Of a stretch of DNA of 47,904 nucleotides, positions 21,601 through 28,880 are shown piece by piece (the stretch's first letter is position 1; every line of letters starts with the position of its first letter). The notes under the pieces were generated by a model. The model was not told the DNA's origin. It ran no database searches and worked only from the letters and a program-made list of their open reading frames with translations. The DNA comes from Myxococcales bacterium UBA1238. Lineage in GTDB: Bacteria; Myxococcota_A; Bradymonadia; UBA7976; UBA1532. A program made the translations under genes and the position numbers. Location: the NCBI GenBank assembly GCA_002309015.1, contig DBWM01000058.1, positions 71,792-119,695 of the forward strand. Reading direction: 5' to 3'.

Positions 21601-21730
21601 AGGCGATGTCGCAGGAGACGCCGCTTCGCCACAATGCGCGCACCACCGCGCAAACATGACCCACAACCCCCGCCACATCGAGCGGCGAATCGCGGTCGAT
21701 GGGCCCTACAATATGCAGGATGCGCTTCAC
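18632..21730 (-). CDS. 1032-aa protein with alternating glycosyltransferase-like and methyltransferase-like modules
   Basis: The N-terminal region (about 1-335) looks like a GT-B glycosyltransferase (family 4-like): opening MKRILHIVGPIDRDSPLDVA, a linker AGSAHRVDRALFW, and a C-terminal block QQFAMAASIPFVASSAQRID followed by typical GT4 helices. The E-x7-E catalytic pattern is not evident, so activity is doubtful. A linker motif PRDLYALLGL (349-358) leads to a Rossmann/methyltransferase-like module. About residues 540-840 resemble a second degenerate GT half (FDLVHLYGEEGNAW, GIPCLLVGGGDEEAARGY). A second linker ARDLLGLLGLH (851-861) leads to a C-terminal methyltransferase-like domain (VLVLGPESGLIAAYAAEA, then DLLIVAGVLPESIP). 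It overlaps the upstream paralogous gene by ATGA. A role in surface polysaccharide or protein glycosylation is inference. Confidence 0.75.
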   Translation of the reverse strand: MKRILHIVGPIDRDSPLDVAGVVGHVCAVVRALWRSGVSCDIAWTDADGIEPRVLAELERFGARSYLATLDQLPALAAQYPLIHIHVQGDASDPAAALWYERLPAPRVITVHGATDLDDLPAVRVFAVSARLCPQLEEAIPFPLAVDHLQWPERILDPEEPQKQPVLLRAGSAHRVDRALFWNAVLRIEQAQAIPLYVEQADDIDWSMIEDLPDEVRSQVHCVQAIDWLDLISGVQEGILLVVEREAMGVSSAQQFAMAASIPFVASSAQRIDDLDREGGVRCPATEEGIALAVEELCAKPALRSDLGERGRRALDECLAKGVSDTIEIYRRCGAGSTFSHVRSARRYPRDLYALLGLRAAAKGAETEGVVDLRLAAPLLPQHEWNLEPTFEALSTLSAIVRMARPDSIYVCGSSAPDRELLLPALFAGEALRLTCTGRLILSPQCSADQKKLLQAVGLEYAIGTKNGLAADMVLLTEAGNRNAVDLRGVNLTVGFEGNGSDGMKLGGLTLWQGRGNADRPEFEEQPFVCPGEPEARILHATADAQFVLAAEASTPLLGDRVTGQVALIGQRAWLEAEPGTQPRLIVTGAGLCALAADFDLVHLYGEEGNAWRDSELGRVVSGPFDQRVPTPFVRQVSPDELLWFAPQSEPAPVPSLQADDEMDALLGEGELVTFVLCPDRDRDHAHFWRMARKTLEAVPGMHLAIARADSLDAALRNELPKKLRKATVLLDDDVRFERAIADRALLCILFETDERWFQRAASHGIPCLLVGGGDEEAARGYQICDRDPDECAKAWQSIVLDPDRAAELGQKARLVLEQRQETCRASLRDAYLRRLGPTMPGFKASGIPRARDLLGLLGLHTENGQGDLLGWSFTKPNQEGPFTSKALASSVELCVFVHHLCAAEASRRVLVLGPESGLIAAYAAEACRVKEGIVLVDQAPWITAMRDLSLPIRAISPGSVPDAIDLLIVAGVLPESIPQRLMFAVSALSPQGILLCTHAFQSPELRRFVKAQGLRPSILPSAQGVLLARNR

Positions 21731-23748
21731 GGATCCTCCGACTCGGAGCTGCCGAGCAGGAACTCAACCGCCTGCTCGTTAACGATGCGCGCGTTTTCGA
21801 GGCACCAGACCACCGCCACATCCATCGGTGCCTCTACTTTTAAGCTGCAGCGCCCCTCTTCAGGGATGACCACCGACCGCCTCTGTGAAGGACAATTCGA
21901 AGTCAACCGGCCAAAGCGGGCGATCACGCCCGATCGACTGTCCTCCACCGAAACCTTCGCGCTTGTGGGATGCTCTGTGCGATCGAGGCGAACGAACAGA
22001 TCGAACCGCTTGCCTGCGGGTCCTTCGATCTCGATCTCGACCGTGCCCAGGGTGCTGAGCAATGCGCCTAACCGGCGACCCGCAGCCATCACGGTTCCGC
22101 CGCCTGCGCGATTCCCCGAAACCGCAACCGTAGCGCCTTCGCCCAGACCAAAGGCGTGCAGACTCAAGGCGACGGGCGGCGTCTGAGCGACCAGCAACCC
22201 TCGCGGCATCGGCAGGGTGAGGCAATCCATCCCCGCGCGCACGAACGCTTCACGAAGGCTCTGTATCCCGTACTCTTCCGGACGCCGCTGAACCGCGCAT
22301 AACAGCGCCCCCGCAGCGCCCCGGGCTTCCCACGGACGGTAATCGTGGAAGGTTCCGCGCCGATCGCTCGAGAGACAAATGAGGCCCGCGCAGTCCTGCG
22401 GCACCTCTTCCAAATCCGCAACCTTCTCGATCAGCTCCTCGAGCTCCAACCGAAACAGCGCCGAATCAAGCTCCGGCAGTCCATCGGGATCCATCATCAG
22501 GATCACGCGCCCCATCCCGTTCAGCCGCACAGCTTCTGCAACGGTGAGCGGCAACAAGGGCTCGTTGGCCTGAACCAGACAGATCTCGGGCCGGGCAGCG
22601 CGCACCAGGCTTGAGACGAGATCCAATGCCTCCTGCTGCGGCGCACTCGGGGCCGCGAGAGACCAGTGACCCGCTTTCGGATGCTGCGGTGCGTCGGATT
22701 CGCCCCCCACATGTAACCCCAAAACCGCAGCGAGATCGCGCGGCGAGCGCCATCCACTGGGCCTCGGGGGCTCCAGATCGAGATCTGCGGGCAAAAAGCG
22801 CGCGATGAGGGGCTCATGCTGGGCAAACCATTGTTGTCGAACGCGCTCCGACCAAAGATGGGCGCGCTCCTGGAGGCGTCTCGTATAGGCGGAATCCTCG
22901 AGCAGCTTTTGGCAGGCCGAAGCCAATGCCTCCGCATCCCGCGCACAGAGTTCTCCCGCTTCCTGTACAGCGGGATCTGATCCGCGATCGGTGGCGATCA
23001 CGGGGACTCCGGCTGCGATCGCTTCGCGCACGGGCATGAACAGCGCCGATTCGCGATCCAGCGGAACATCGAGCAGCAGTGAAATCCGCCCCCATGGTGG
23101 CGTCTGACCCACAAACAGCCTTACGCGGCGGCTTAAATGCTTGGGCAGTTTTGCATGGCAGCGCTCATCTTCGGGATCCGGATCGAAGACGGCGACGTTG
23201 CATGCGATGTTTTCGAGCAGCTTTTCGAGGGTCGACCAGAACAGAGGGCGATCGATGCGCGATGCCGGTCCCACGCGAGCCACCGTTTGCCCTCGATCGA
23301 GCAGCAACGCGAGATCCGGCTCCGGCAGTTCGTCCTGCTTCCATTGGGGTGCGACCGCTTCCACCGAGGCCGCCGAGCTCTCAAAGCGGCGCGGCTCCGG
23401 CATCGAAACGCGCACGATGGCGTCTGCGTCGATGGAGGGTGGCAGCGAAACCGCGTGACAGGCGAGAATCTTGGGATGGTGGAGGGCCTTCATCCAGGGC
23501 TCATAGCTGCCTGCGTGGATATAGAGGACGTCGTACCCCGATGCGAGGGCGGCTACGTTGTTGCGCGTGACGGCCAGAACCGAGTCGCTTTCACCGATCC
23601 CTTCCACCAGATCGACCGATAAACCCGCACCTGCAGCGAGCAGCGCCACCGATCGCTCATGCTCAGGGCCCACCAGCTGGTTGAGCATCCTCACATGTTC
23701 CACAAACGGCGTTGCCGCCGGACAGACGATTTGCAGGAAGCGAGCCAC
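21727..23748 (-). CDS. 673-aa glycosyltransferase-like protein with methyltransferase-like module
   Basis: Residues 1 to about 320 resemble a GT-B (family 4-like) transferase: MARFLQIVCPAATPFVEHVR, YDVLYIHAGSYEPW, VGPASRIDRPLFW, and the C-terminal signature FMPVREAIAAGVPVIATDRG, which keeps a Glu at the usual place. A linker SPRDLAAVLGLH (335-346) precedes a Rossmann-like module similar to that of the downstream 1032-aa protein (SSLVRAARPEICLV, then LLPLTVAEAVRLNGMGRVIL). A C-terminal beta-rich region (about 540-673) is unassigned. The start is GTG at 23748 with GGGAGG upstream. First gene of a two-gene operon with its longer paralogue; the stop and next start overlap. Confidence 0.75.
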   Translation of the reverse strand: MARFLQIVCPAATPFVEHVRMLNQLVGPEHERSVALLAAGAGLSVDLVEGIGESDSVLAVTRNNVAALASGYDVLYIHAGSYEPWMKALHHPKILACHAVSLPPSIDADAIVRVSMPEPRRFESSAASVEAVAPQWKQDELPEPDLALLLDRGQTVARVGPASRIDRPLFWSTLEKLLENIACNVAVFDPDPEDERCHAKLPKHLSRRVRLFVGQTPPWGRISLLLDVPLDRESALFMPVREAIAAGVPVIATDRGSDPAVQEAGELCARDAEALASACQKLLEDSAYTRRLQERAHLWSERVRQQWFAQHEPLIARFLPADLDLEPPRPSGWRSPRDLAAVLGLHVGGESDAPQHPKAGHWSLAAPSAPQQEALDLVSSLVRAARPEICLVQANEPLLPLTVAEAVRLNGMGRVILMMDPDGLPELDSALFRLELEELIEKVADLEEVPQDCAGLICLSSDRRGTFHDYRPWEARGAAGALLCAVQRRPEEYGIQSLREAFVRAGMDCLTLPMPRGLLVAQTPPVALSLHAFGLGEGATVAVSGNRAGGGTVMAAGRRLGALLSTLGTVEIEIEGPAGKRFDLFVRLDRTEHPTSAKVSVEDSRSGVIARFGRLTSNCPSQRRSVVIPEEGRCSLKVEAPMDVAVVWCLENARIVNEQAVEFLLGSSESEDP

Positions 23749-23779
23749 GCGAACCTCCCTTTGCGTTGCGACAAGGTCC

Positions 23780-23808
23780 TATTTACAACCCTCGTTTCAA
23801 AAGGTCGA
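23780..23808 (-). promoter_or_regulatory. Candidate promoter of the glycosyltransferase-like operon
   Basis: Minus strand: -35 TCGACC (23808-23803) and -10 TAAATA (23785-23780) with 17-bp spacing, about 25 bases before the ribosome-binding site. The -35 is a moderate match only. Confidence 0.35.
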
Positions 23809-23973
23809 CTTCTCACGGCTTTTTGAACTTTGTGCGCGATCCGCAATGCGTGCGGTTGCGCGGGCAGGTGACCTGAGCGCTTGCAGGAGGCGCGTTTACG
23901 GCGTTTGTGATGATGAAGCTTGATCCTGCTTTCCGGATCCGGATCATGCGATCTCTTGAGAGAAGGAGTGCGT

Positions 23974-25047
23974 ATGCTGGCGAATCTTGCCGAAAAATAC
24001 CCGGAATTGCCCAACTTGCTGCGGTTCAAAGCGTCGCTGCTGTTTTGCGGCGTATGCTACTCACCCTGTATGACGCGATTTTGCGAGGCGCATCCCCTGG
24101 TGGCCCACCGGCCCTACTGGATTGCCGAGAGCGAACGCATCGTTCCCGCGCGCCTCTGCCTGCAGAATCAGACCCTGGTGCGCTTGCTCACCACAAGATC
24201 GAGCCCCTTTGTGCTCAAGGCCGAAGGCGACAGTTTCACCGTCTACGAGAGCAATCAGCCGCTGTATTACGCGTTCCTCGAAGAGGAAACCCTGTCTCCC
24301 GATGCGCAGATCTGTGGTGATCGGGTCAACTTCACCCTTTCGCCCACGCGGCCCTTTAACCCTGTATTGCCGCCATCTCCCCCTTCGGGTGTGCGACATT
24401 GTCTCCTGCGCATCGAAGAGGATCTGGACGCGAAGACGGCAGGAGCTTTATGCATTGAAGCCGCCCAAAAGCTGAACGCGATGGGCGTGATGGAGCGCCT
24501 GTTTGTTTACGTGGAAGCGGGGCCATTGAGTCTTGCAGACTGGCAGAGCTTAAAGGCGCTCGGGGTAAGGGGAGCCCGCTTCCATTTCGGAGCCTGGGAG
24601 CCGGCCATCTTTGCCCGGTTTGGGGTGACGCGAGCTGTGCGCGGGGCTCGCGCCTTATGGTTGGAATCCATGAGAGCTGCGGTCTCGGTCTTCGGACGCG
24701 GCTATGTGCTCTGCGTATTTCGTGCCGGCGCTGCGCTCGAGATGTCGAGTCCCAGTCAACTTTGCGAATCGATGTATCACAACAGCATGCTCGCTTCCGA
24801 AACTTTGATTCCCCAGGGGATTTATCCCGTTTGGTCGGTCTTATGGATCAAGACCGGCAGCGGCGACATGACTCCCTGCAACCTCGACCTGCTCCTGCGC
24901 ATCAACATCTACAGTGCGCAGCTCCGAAAACAGCATCAGCTCTTCTGCGATCCCAACATGATCTGCCCGAATTGCTGTCCCCAATGTCTGGAAGCCGATT
25001 TTGACGAGATGTACAGAGAGGTCGGCACCCACGCCAGAGCCGATTAG
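23974..25047 (+). CDS. Cys-rich protein of unknown function, possible degenerate radical-SAM-like barrel
   Basis: Starts at 23974 (MLANLAEKYPELPNLLRFKA) with AAGGAG 6 bases upstream. Cysteines cluster at the N-terminus (LLFCGVCYSPCMTRFCEAH) and the C-terminus (DPNMICPNCCPQCLEADFDE), as in proteins binding Fe-S clusters or zinc. The middle has alternating strand/helix character (RHCLLRIEEDLDAKTAGALC, ERLFVYVEAGPLSLADWQSL, GVRGARFHFGAWEPAIFARF) consistent with a TIM-like barrel. The canonical radical-SAM CxxxCxxC is absent, so I do not assign that activity. 357 aa, no signal peptide. It is divergent from the glycosyltransferase-like operon and stands alone. Confidence 0.75.
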   Translation: MLANLAEKYPELPNLLRFKASLLFCGVCYSPCMTRFCEAHPLVAHRPYWIAESERIVPARLCLQNQTLVRLLTTRSSPFVLKAEGDSFTVYESNQPLYYAFLEEETLSPDAQICGDRVNFTLSPTRPFNPVLPPSPPSGVRHCLLRIEEDLDAKTAGALCIEAAQKLNAMGVMERLFVYVEAGPLSLADWQSLKALGVRGARFHFGAWEPAIFARFGVTRAVRGARALWLESMRAAVSVFGRGYVLCVFRAGAALEMSSPSQLCESMYHNSMLASETLIPQGIYPVWSVLWIKTGSGDMTPCNLDLLLRINIYSAQLRKQHQLFCDPNMICPNCCPQCLEADFDEMYREVGTHARAD

Positions 25048-25689
25048 CCGCAATTTAACCTCAGCTTTCCAGGCCCGGCCTTCTGCTCATTCTCTTTTCA
25101 ACTTCTCGTTTCCGCATCAGAACATCATCAAACCCGCCAGATCATTTGAAAGCCCGGGCAGGCAGGAGGCTGTTAAAGCGCGATCAAGCCTTCATGCCGC
25201 CCGATGCACGAAATCCTGATCTGCAATGAAAAGAGGATTTCCATAAAGAATGGATAGCTTTATTAAATGAAAATCATTCATTCCGGTTCAGGAATGGCAT
25301 TTTTATTTGCATTAATACCAGAAGTTCCGATCGGAAACAGCGGGTTCAGGATCTGATCGCCGATGATTTCCACCAGGAAATTTGATGTTAATGGTTCATT
25401 AATTCATTCTGCGGGTTCAGAAATCAAGGCTTTAAGGATCGATCACCTGCGATCGCGATCCAGAAATCGCAGGTTAATGGATGATGAAGCCTCGATTCCC
25501 TCATGGAAAGCAGAGCTTTCTATTTCTGAATCCTCAGATTCCACAGTCGGAATGGAGATTTTCAGGTTTTGAAACTCAGGATCTCCAAGAGCGCGATCGA
25601 ACTTTACTGGATTTTGATCCATCGGATCGGTCATCGGAGGGGAGCTTTGAAGAGCTTAAAGATACGATGCGGGGGCGGAGAGGGCAGGT
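25048..25689. repeat. AT-rich non-coding spacer with many small hairpins
   Basis: No credible gene. The stretch is clearly richer in A+T than its surroundings. It carries perfect short stems: CATTCC/GGAATG (25279-25296), the palindrome TTCCGATCGGAA (25326-25337), TTAATG/CATTAA (25388-25402), ACCTGCGAT/ATCGCAGGT (25445-25474), GAAAGC/GCTTTC (25506-25520) and GAATC/GATTC (25528-25541). The phrase GCGGGTTCAG recurs at about 25340 and 25410. Confidence 0.65.
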
Positions 25690-26463
25690 TTAATCTTTTT
25701 CAGCTTCTTCCGGCTCAGGCGGGGGTGCAGGTGATGGGGTTTGAGGAGCGGCCACGCCGTCGGCGACGGGAGCGATGTTTTCCCGCTTCCCTCGGAGGCA
25801 GTCGGGCTTGTTCTTGTATCTGAATTCGAAAGGTACGTAGGTCATGCAGCTGTCGCCATGGCAGACTTCCTGACAGACGGCATAGGTTTGCGAATGGGGC
25901 ACCTCGCGGGCGATACCTGTCGTCAAATCCACCACGCGATCGTAAGTCTGCGGCTTGTCACCTTCGCTGACGCTGTGGACAGAGGTGACCAGCTCGGCGG
26001 GCGTTCCCTTTTCCCAAAGGCCTTTCTTCTCTGCGCGCGCTTTACGCTGGGCTTCCAGGGCTTCTTTGGTGGGCATCCCGTCGATTTCAAAGAGATGCGC
26101 CTGTCCTTCGCCCACCATGTACTCGATCAGATCGGGGCAGCGGACGAGCAACCGGCCGTAGTGATCCCGCGTCTTGTCGGCGGTGCATTTCCATTGCTGG
26201 CTTCGGGCGTAATTCTTGGCGTTGCGGGCCTGCTTGTATAAGTCGTATTTCGACCAGGTTCCGAAGCGGTGCACGGGACCGTAGCTTTCGAGGGTGTTAT
26301 ACCCCATGAGCCGCACGCCGGATCCCTGGTACGGGCCATCTTTAAAGCGAAAACTGTCGCCGTCAGACCATTGCACGGTAAACACTTCGCCGTTGAGCTC
26401 GATGGTTGCGGGTGGCCGGGTCGGCGGAGCAAACAACGCGAGCAGTAAAAGGAACGTATTCAT
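25690..26463 (-). CDS. Secreted thermonuclease-like (SNase domain) protein
   Basis: Start at 26463 (MNTFLLLLALFAPPTRPPAT), giving a short signal peptide; GAGGAGG lies upstream. The staphylococcal-nuclease domain spans about residues 25-155: SDGDSFRF (metal-binding Asp), VRLMGYNTLE (Arg, and Glu equivalent to the catalytic Glu43 of SNase), DHYGRLLVRC (Arg87 equivalent), then EGQAHLFE and KARAEKKGLW. The usual Asp of the IDTPE motif is Asn here. A C-terminal extension of about 100 residues has four Cys (VCQEVCHGDSCMTY, KPDCLRG), probably disulfide-bonded, and a Pro/Glu-rich tail. Probably a periplasmic or secreted nuclease. It is divergent from the TPR gene across a perfect inverted repeat. Confidence 0.85.
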   Translation of the reverse strand: MNTFLLLLALFAPPTRPPATIELNGEVFTVQWSDGDSFRFKDGPYQGSGVRLMGYNTLESYGPVHRFGTWSKYDLYKQARNAKNYARSQQWKCTADKTRDHYGRLLVRCPDLIEYMVGEGQAHLFEIDGMPTKEALEAQRKARAEKKGLWEKGTPAELVTSVHSVSEGDKPQTYDRVVDLTTGIAREVPHSQTYAVCQEVCHGDSCMTYVPFEFRYKNKPDCLRGKRENIAPVADGVAAPQTPSPAPPPEPEEAEKD

Positions 26464-26491
26464 GAGCGCCTCCTCTACAGATGCGGCAGAA

Positions 26492-26520
26492 AGTATAACA
26501 AAAATCTTTTGCAAGCTGCA
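26492..26520 (-). promoter_or_regulatory. Candidate promoter of the SNase-like gene
   Basis: Minus strand: good -10 TATACT (26497-26492). The -35 position, about 17 bp further on, falls inside the left arm of the inverted repeat at 26508-26527, so any protein bound to that repeat would affect this promoter. Confidence 0.5.
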
Positions 26521-26556
26521 TTTAAAAAATGAAATCTTTTAAATGCAGCTTGCAAA
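26508..26556. promoter_or_regulatory. Perfect 20-bp inverted repeat in a divergent intergenic region
   Basis: Arms 26508-26527 and 26537-26556 are perfect reverse complements (left arm TTTGCAAGCTGCATTTAAAA) around a 9-bp spacer. The repeat lies between the divergent SNase and TPR genes and overlaps the -35 region of the former. It could be an operator or an RNA hairpin. Confidence 0.85.
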
Positions 26557-26617
26557 TCTGCAACGTTCGCTGCGCAATTCTGAAACGCGCGGCGCGGGCA
26601 TTCAAAGGAAATTGCAC

Positions 26618-27181
26618 ATGAAGCTGGAGTGGCATTGGAAATCTGTGGGGTTTTTGCTGTCGCTTGGGGGAATGTGGGCATGCCGGAATCACCCGATTCT
26701 GCTCGTGGGCTGGGCGGTTTTATCGCTGATTTGCTGGATTCTCGGACTCTGCGTCGTTCCTGCACGCCTGCAGCGCGAGGAGCAGCGGCGCCTGATGCAG
26801 ACTGTGCGCCTGTGCGACGCGTCCCGATTCGCTGAAGCCGAAAAAGAAGCACTGGGTCCCTGGTGGCTGCGTTTATGGGGTCACCGTCAGGCCCGTCTTG
26901 AGCGGATGGCGCTCGTCTGGCAGTCGCAGGGTCAATGTGAAAAAGCGGAATCCGCCTTAAAGGAAGCTTTGGAGCAGGCGCCCATCGCTGATCGCCCCCG
27001 TCTGGAACTCAATTTGTCGCAAATCGAGGCGCGTTCCGGCCAAACAAAAGAAGCCAGACAGAGACTCGATCGCCTCCTCCGCGAGCATCCGGAGCTCCGT
27101 TCAGCCGCAGAAAAGACGTTGCAGTCGCTCGAACCTCCCCCCGCAAAGCCCCAGAAAGCCTCCCGAAAAAAGCGATCGTAA
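26618..27181 (+). CDS. Membrane-anchored TPR-like protein, 187 aa
   Basis: I place the start at 26618 (MKLEWHWKSVGFLLSLGGMW) because AAAGGA lies 8 bases upstream; the earlier in-frame ATG at 26543 sits inside the inverted repeat. Two hydrophobic segments (about 9-20 and 26-44) anchor the protein. The rest is a soluble helical domain with a TPR-like pair (ALVWQSQGQCEKAESALKEA, LNLSQIEARSGQTKEARQRL). The C-terminus is basic (PAKPQKASRKKRS). A scaffold role on the cytoplasmic face is inference. The 42-bp repeat domain begins just after its stop. Confidence 0.8.
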   Translation: MKLEWHWKSVGFLLSLGGMWACRNHPILLVGWAVLSLICWILGLCVVPARLQREEQRRLMQTVRLCDASRFAEAEKEALGPWWLRLWGHRQARLERMALVWQSQGQCEKAESALKEALEQAPIADRPRLELNLSQIEARSGQTKEARQRLDRLLREHPELRSAAEKTLQSLEPPPAKPQKASRKKRS

Positions 27182-27183
27182 CC

Positions 27184-27218
27184 TGCAGCCCCGCATTTTG
27201 AGTTTCACAAAGTCGGGA
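27184..27218. repeat. 35-bp direct repeat, left copy
   Basis: A perfect 35-bp sequence identical to 27985-28019. The two copies lie 801 bases apart and flank the nuclease/transposase remnant. Confidence 0.9.
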
Positions 27219-27223
27219 CGCGT

Positions 27224-27460
27224 CATGCAGGTCTGCAAAATGAATCCCGAACAGTCGGATCCAAAATTGCAAGCCTGCAACATGAATCCCGAGTGAGTGC
27301 AATTAAAGATGCAAGCCTGTAAATCTGATCCCGAAATTTTGGATCCCATCATTCATGCCTGCAACATGAATCCCGAATGCGCGTAGGTGGGCATTCACGC
27401 CTGCATCTTCGCTCCCGAACGCTGCATTCGCAGTTTTCACGCCTGCATGCCTGCTTCCCA
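27224..27460. repeat. 42-bp palindromic repeat array (array 1)
   Basis: TCCCGA (or close variants) recurs at 27245, 27287, 27329, 27371 and 27413, exactly 42 bases apart, with TGCAGGCCTGCA-like palindromes between. From about 27391 onward the unit appears in reverse orientation (TTCACGCCTGCATC). The array runs into the open frame starting at 27387. Confidence 0.85.
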
Positions 27461-27953
27461 AAATCCTGAGTCGGCGATGCGGATTTCACACTCGCGCTCA
27501 CCTGCGCCGCTCGCTATCATGCAGGCCTGCAAAGTGGTCGCCCGGTTCTTCAAACAGTTCAGGCTCAGGGGCGACAGCTTTCCCGACATGCAGGATCCGA
27601 TCATGCAGAAAAGGATCACGCATGTGTTGGACCTGATGCGACTCATGAGCGCCTATTCGGGCGATCCGCGCTTTGAAGCGAGCGCTCAAAACTTACCGCA
27701 AACAAAGGAGACAACCATGTTAAAGATGCTGGACAGACTTGAAGAGCGCGGTCTCAACCGTGGCATCGTCCAGGGACGGGCTGAAGGGCGGGCAGAAGGG
27801 CGAATCGATATGAATCTGTTGTATGCTCAGCTCTTTAAGCAAGGTCGCGCAGCCGATGTGCAGCGCGCAGTCGAGGATCCCGAATTCCTGAAACTGTTGA
27901 TGGCAGAATTCGGGATAAAAGACGAAGCGGAGAACGACGGCGCGCAGGCGTGA
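27387..27953 (+). pseudogene. C-terminal remnant of a PD-(D/E)XK (Rpn-like) nuclease/transposase
   Basis: The C-terminal part (from about 27590) resembles the tail of PD-(D/E)XK family transposases/Rpn nucleases: MQKRITHVLDLMRLMSAYSG, then MLDRLEERGLNRGIVQGRAE with the typical EGRAEGR repeats, and the ending AEFGIKDEAEND. The catalytic N-terminal domain of such proteins (about 200 residues) is missing. The first 50 or so residues of the open frame are translated 42-bp repeat (IHACIFAPERCIRSFHAC). I therefore call it a truncated gene. It may still be expressed from the ATG at 27588 or at 27718, the latter behind an AAGGAG-like site. It is flanked by perfect 35-bp direct repeats, suggesting insertion or recombination. 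Confidence 0.6.
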
Positions 27954-27984
27954 TCGCCCTTTTTCTTTCCCTCTCACCCCCGTT

Positions 27985-28019
27985 TGCAGCCCCGCATTTT
28001 GAGTTTCACAAAGTCGGGA
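27985..28019. repeat. 35-bp direct repeat, right copy
   Basis: Identical to 27184-27218. It lies 32 bases after the remnant's stop codon. Confidence 0.9.
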
Positions 28020-28110
28020 TCCCGTTCTTCACACCTTCATCCCCGCTCCCGTTTGCCGCGTTTTCAGTCTTCACGCCTGCCGCTCTCGCGGCGCATTTTC
28101 GGGGGTTGCG
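28020..28110. repeat. Degenerate 42-bp repeat units, inverted orientation (array 2)
   Basis: Phrases such as TTCACACCTTCATCCCCGC and TTCACGCCTGCCGC are the reverse complement of the GATGCAGGCGTGAA unit of the other arrays. A further single inverted unit lies at about 28786-28815 after the next gene. Confidence 0.6.
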
Positions 28111-28132
28111 GGGGCGGGCTGCATGGCGCTAA

Positions 28133-28777
28133 ATGGCGGGCATGAGTACGGGGATCATTCAGTTTTCTTGTCATCATCGCGAAGGCGGGTTCGATTGCGG
28201 GCCTGAGTTGTGGGATCGGTTTTTGCGGGCGCGGCAATGCTGTCGTGAATGGGGGATCGTGGGCTACGATCCTGCGCGATACATGGGTTATGCGTTCGGT
28301 AACCTTTCGCTGCGCTGGCCTTGCGGGCCTGAAAACGCGTTTTTGATCACGGGGAGCGGGACGAGCGGGCTTGCAACGCTGACCCCGAACGATTGCGCCC
28401 TTTGCGAACGCTGTGATCTGGAGCATCACGCGCTTTGGAGCGTGGGCTTCACGAAGCCTTCTTCGGAGTCGCTCAGCCATGCGCCGTTTTACAGGCGTAA
28501 ACCGCGGGTGCAGGCGGTGATTCACGGGCATTGCGGGGTGGTGTGGCGGCATGCGCGGGATCTCGATCTGCCCTGCACGCCGGCTTCGGCCACCTGCGGG
28601 ACTCCGGAGCTTTCGCACGCGTTGGATCTTTCGGCGCAGGAGATTCCGGGCGATTCGGGCATGGTCGCAATGCTCGGTCACGAGGACGGGATCCTGACGT
28701 TTGGGCCTTCCATAGAGGATGCGCTGCAGCTGACGGGCGAGATGATCGCGCGCGCGGAACGTTTGGATCGCGGGTAG
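28133..28777 (+). CDS. Class II aldolase/adducin-like protein
   Basis: The fold signature of class II aldolases (fuculose-phosphate aldolase, ribulose-phosphate epimerase and related enzymes) is visible: GYAFGNLSLRW near residue 62, FLITGSGTSGLATL, the acidic segment SSESLSHAPFYRRKP, the metal-binding HGH in VQAVIHGHCGVV, and the third His in VAMLGHEDGILTFG. The zinc ligands are therefore present. Substrate is unknown. Length 214 aa is normal. The start could be either ATG at 28133 or 28142. It is isolated between repeat units and has no sugar-metabolism neighbours. Confidence 0.82.
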   Translation: MAGMSTGIIQFSCHHREGGFDCGPELWDRFLRARQCCREWGIVGYDPARYMGYAFGNLSLRWPCGPENAFLITGSGTSGLATLTPNDCALCERCDLEHHALWSVGFTKPSSESLSHAPFYRRKPRVQAVIHGHCGVVWRHARDLDLPCTPASATCGTPELSHALDLSAQEIPGDSGMVAMLGHEDGILTFGPSIEDALQLTGEMIARAERLDRG

Positions 28778-28880
28778 GGGAACTTTCAGGCCTGCATCGG
28801 CGCTCCCGATCGCCGGGGGCGGGCGGTGCAGCGTCATTTTTTGGGGCCGCAGGATTTGGGGCGGCCCATGGAGGTTTGAA

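Noticed and set aside
23974..25047. Firm annotation as a radical SAM enzyme
   Set aside because: The CxxxCxxC cluster motif is absent; only a general barrel-like and Cys-rich character is seen.
25363..25823. Short plus- and minus-strand frames in the AT-rich spacer
   Set aside because: They have no ribosome-binding site, overlap hairpins and show no protein family character.
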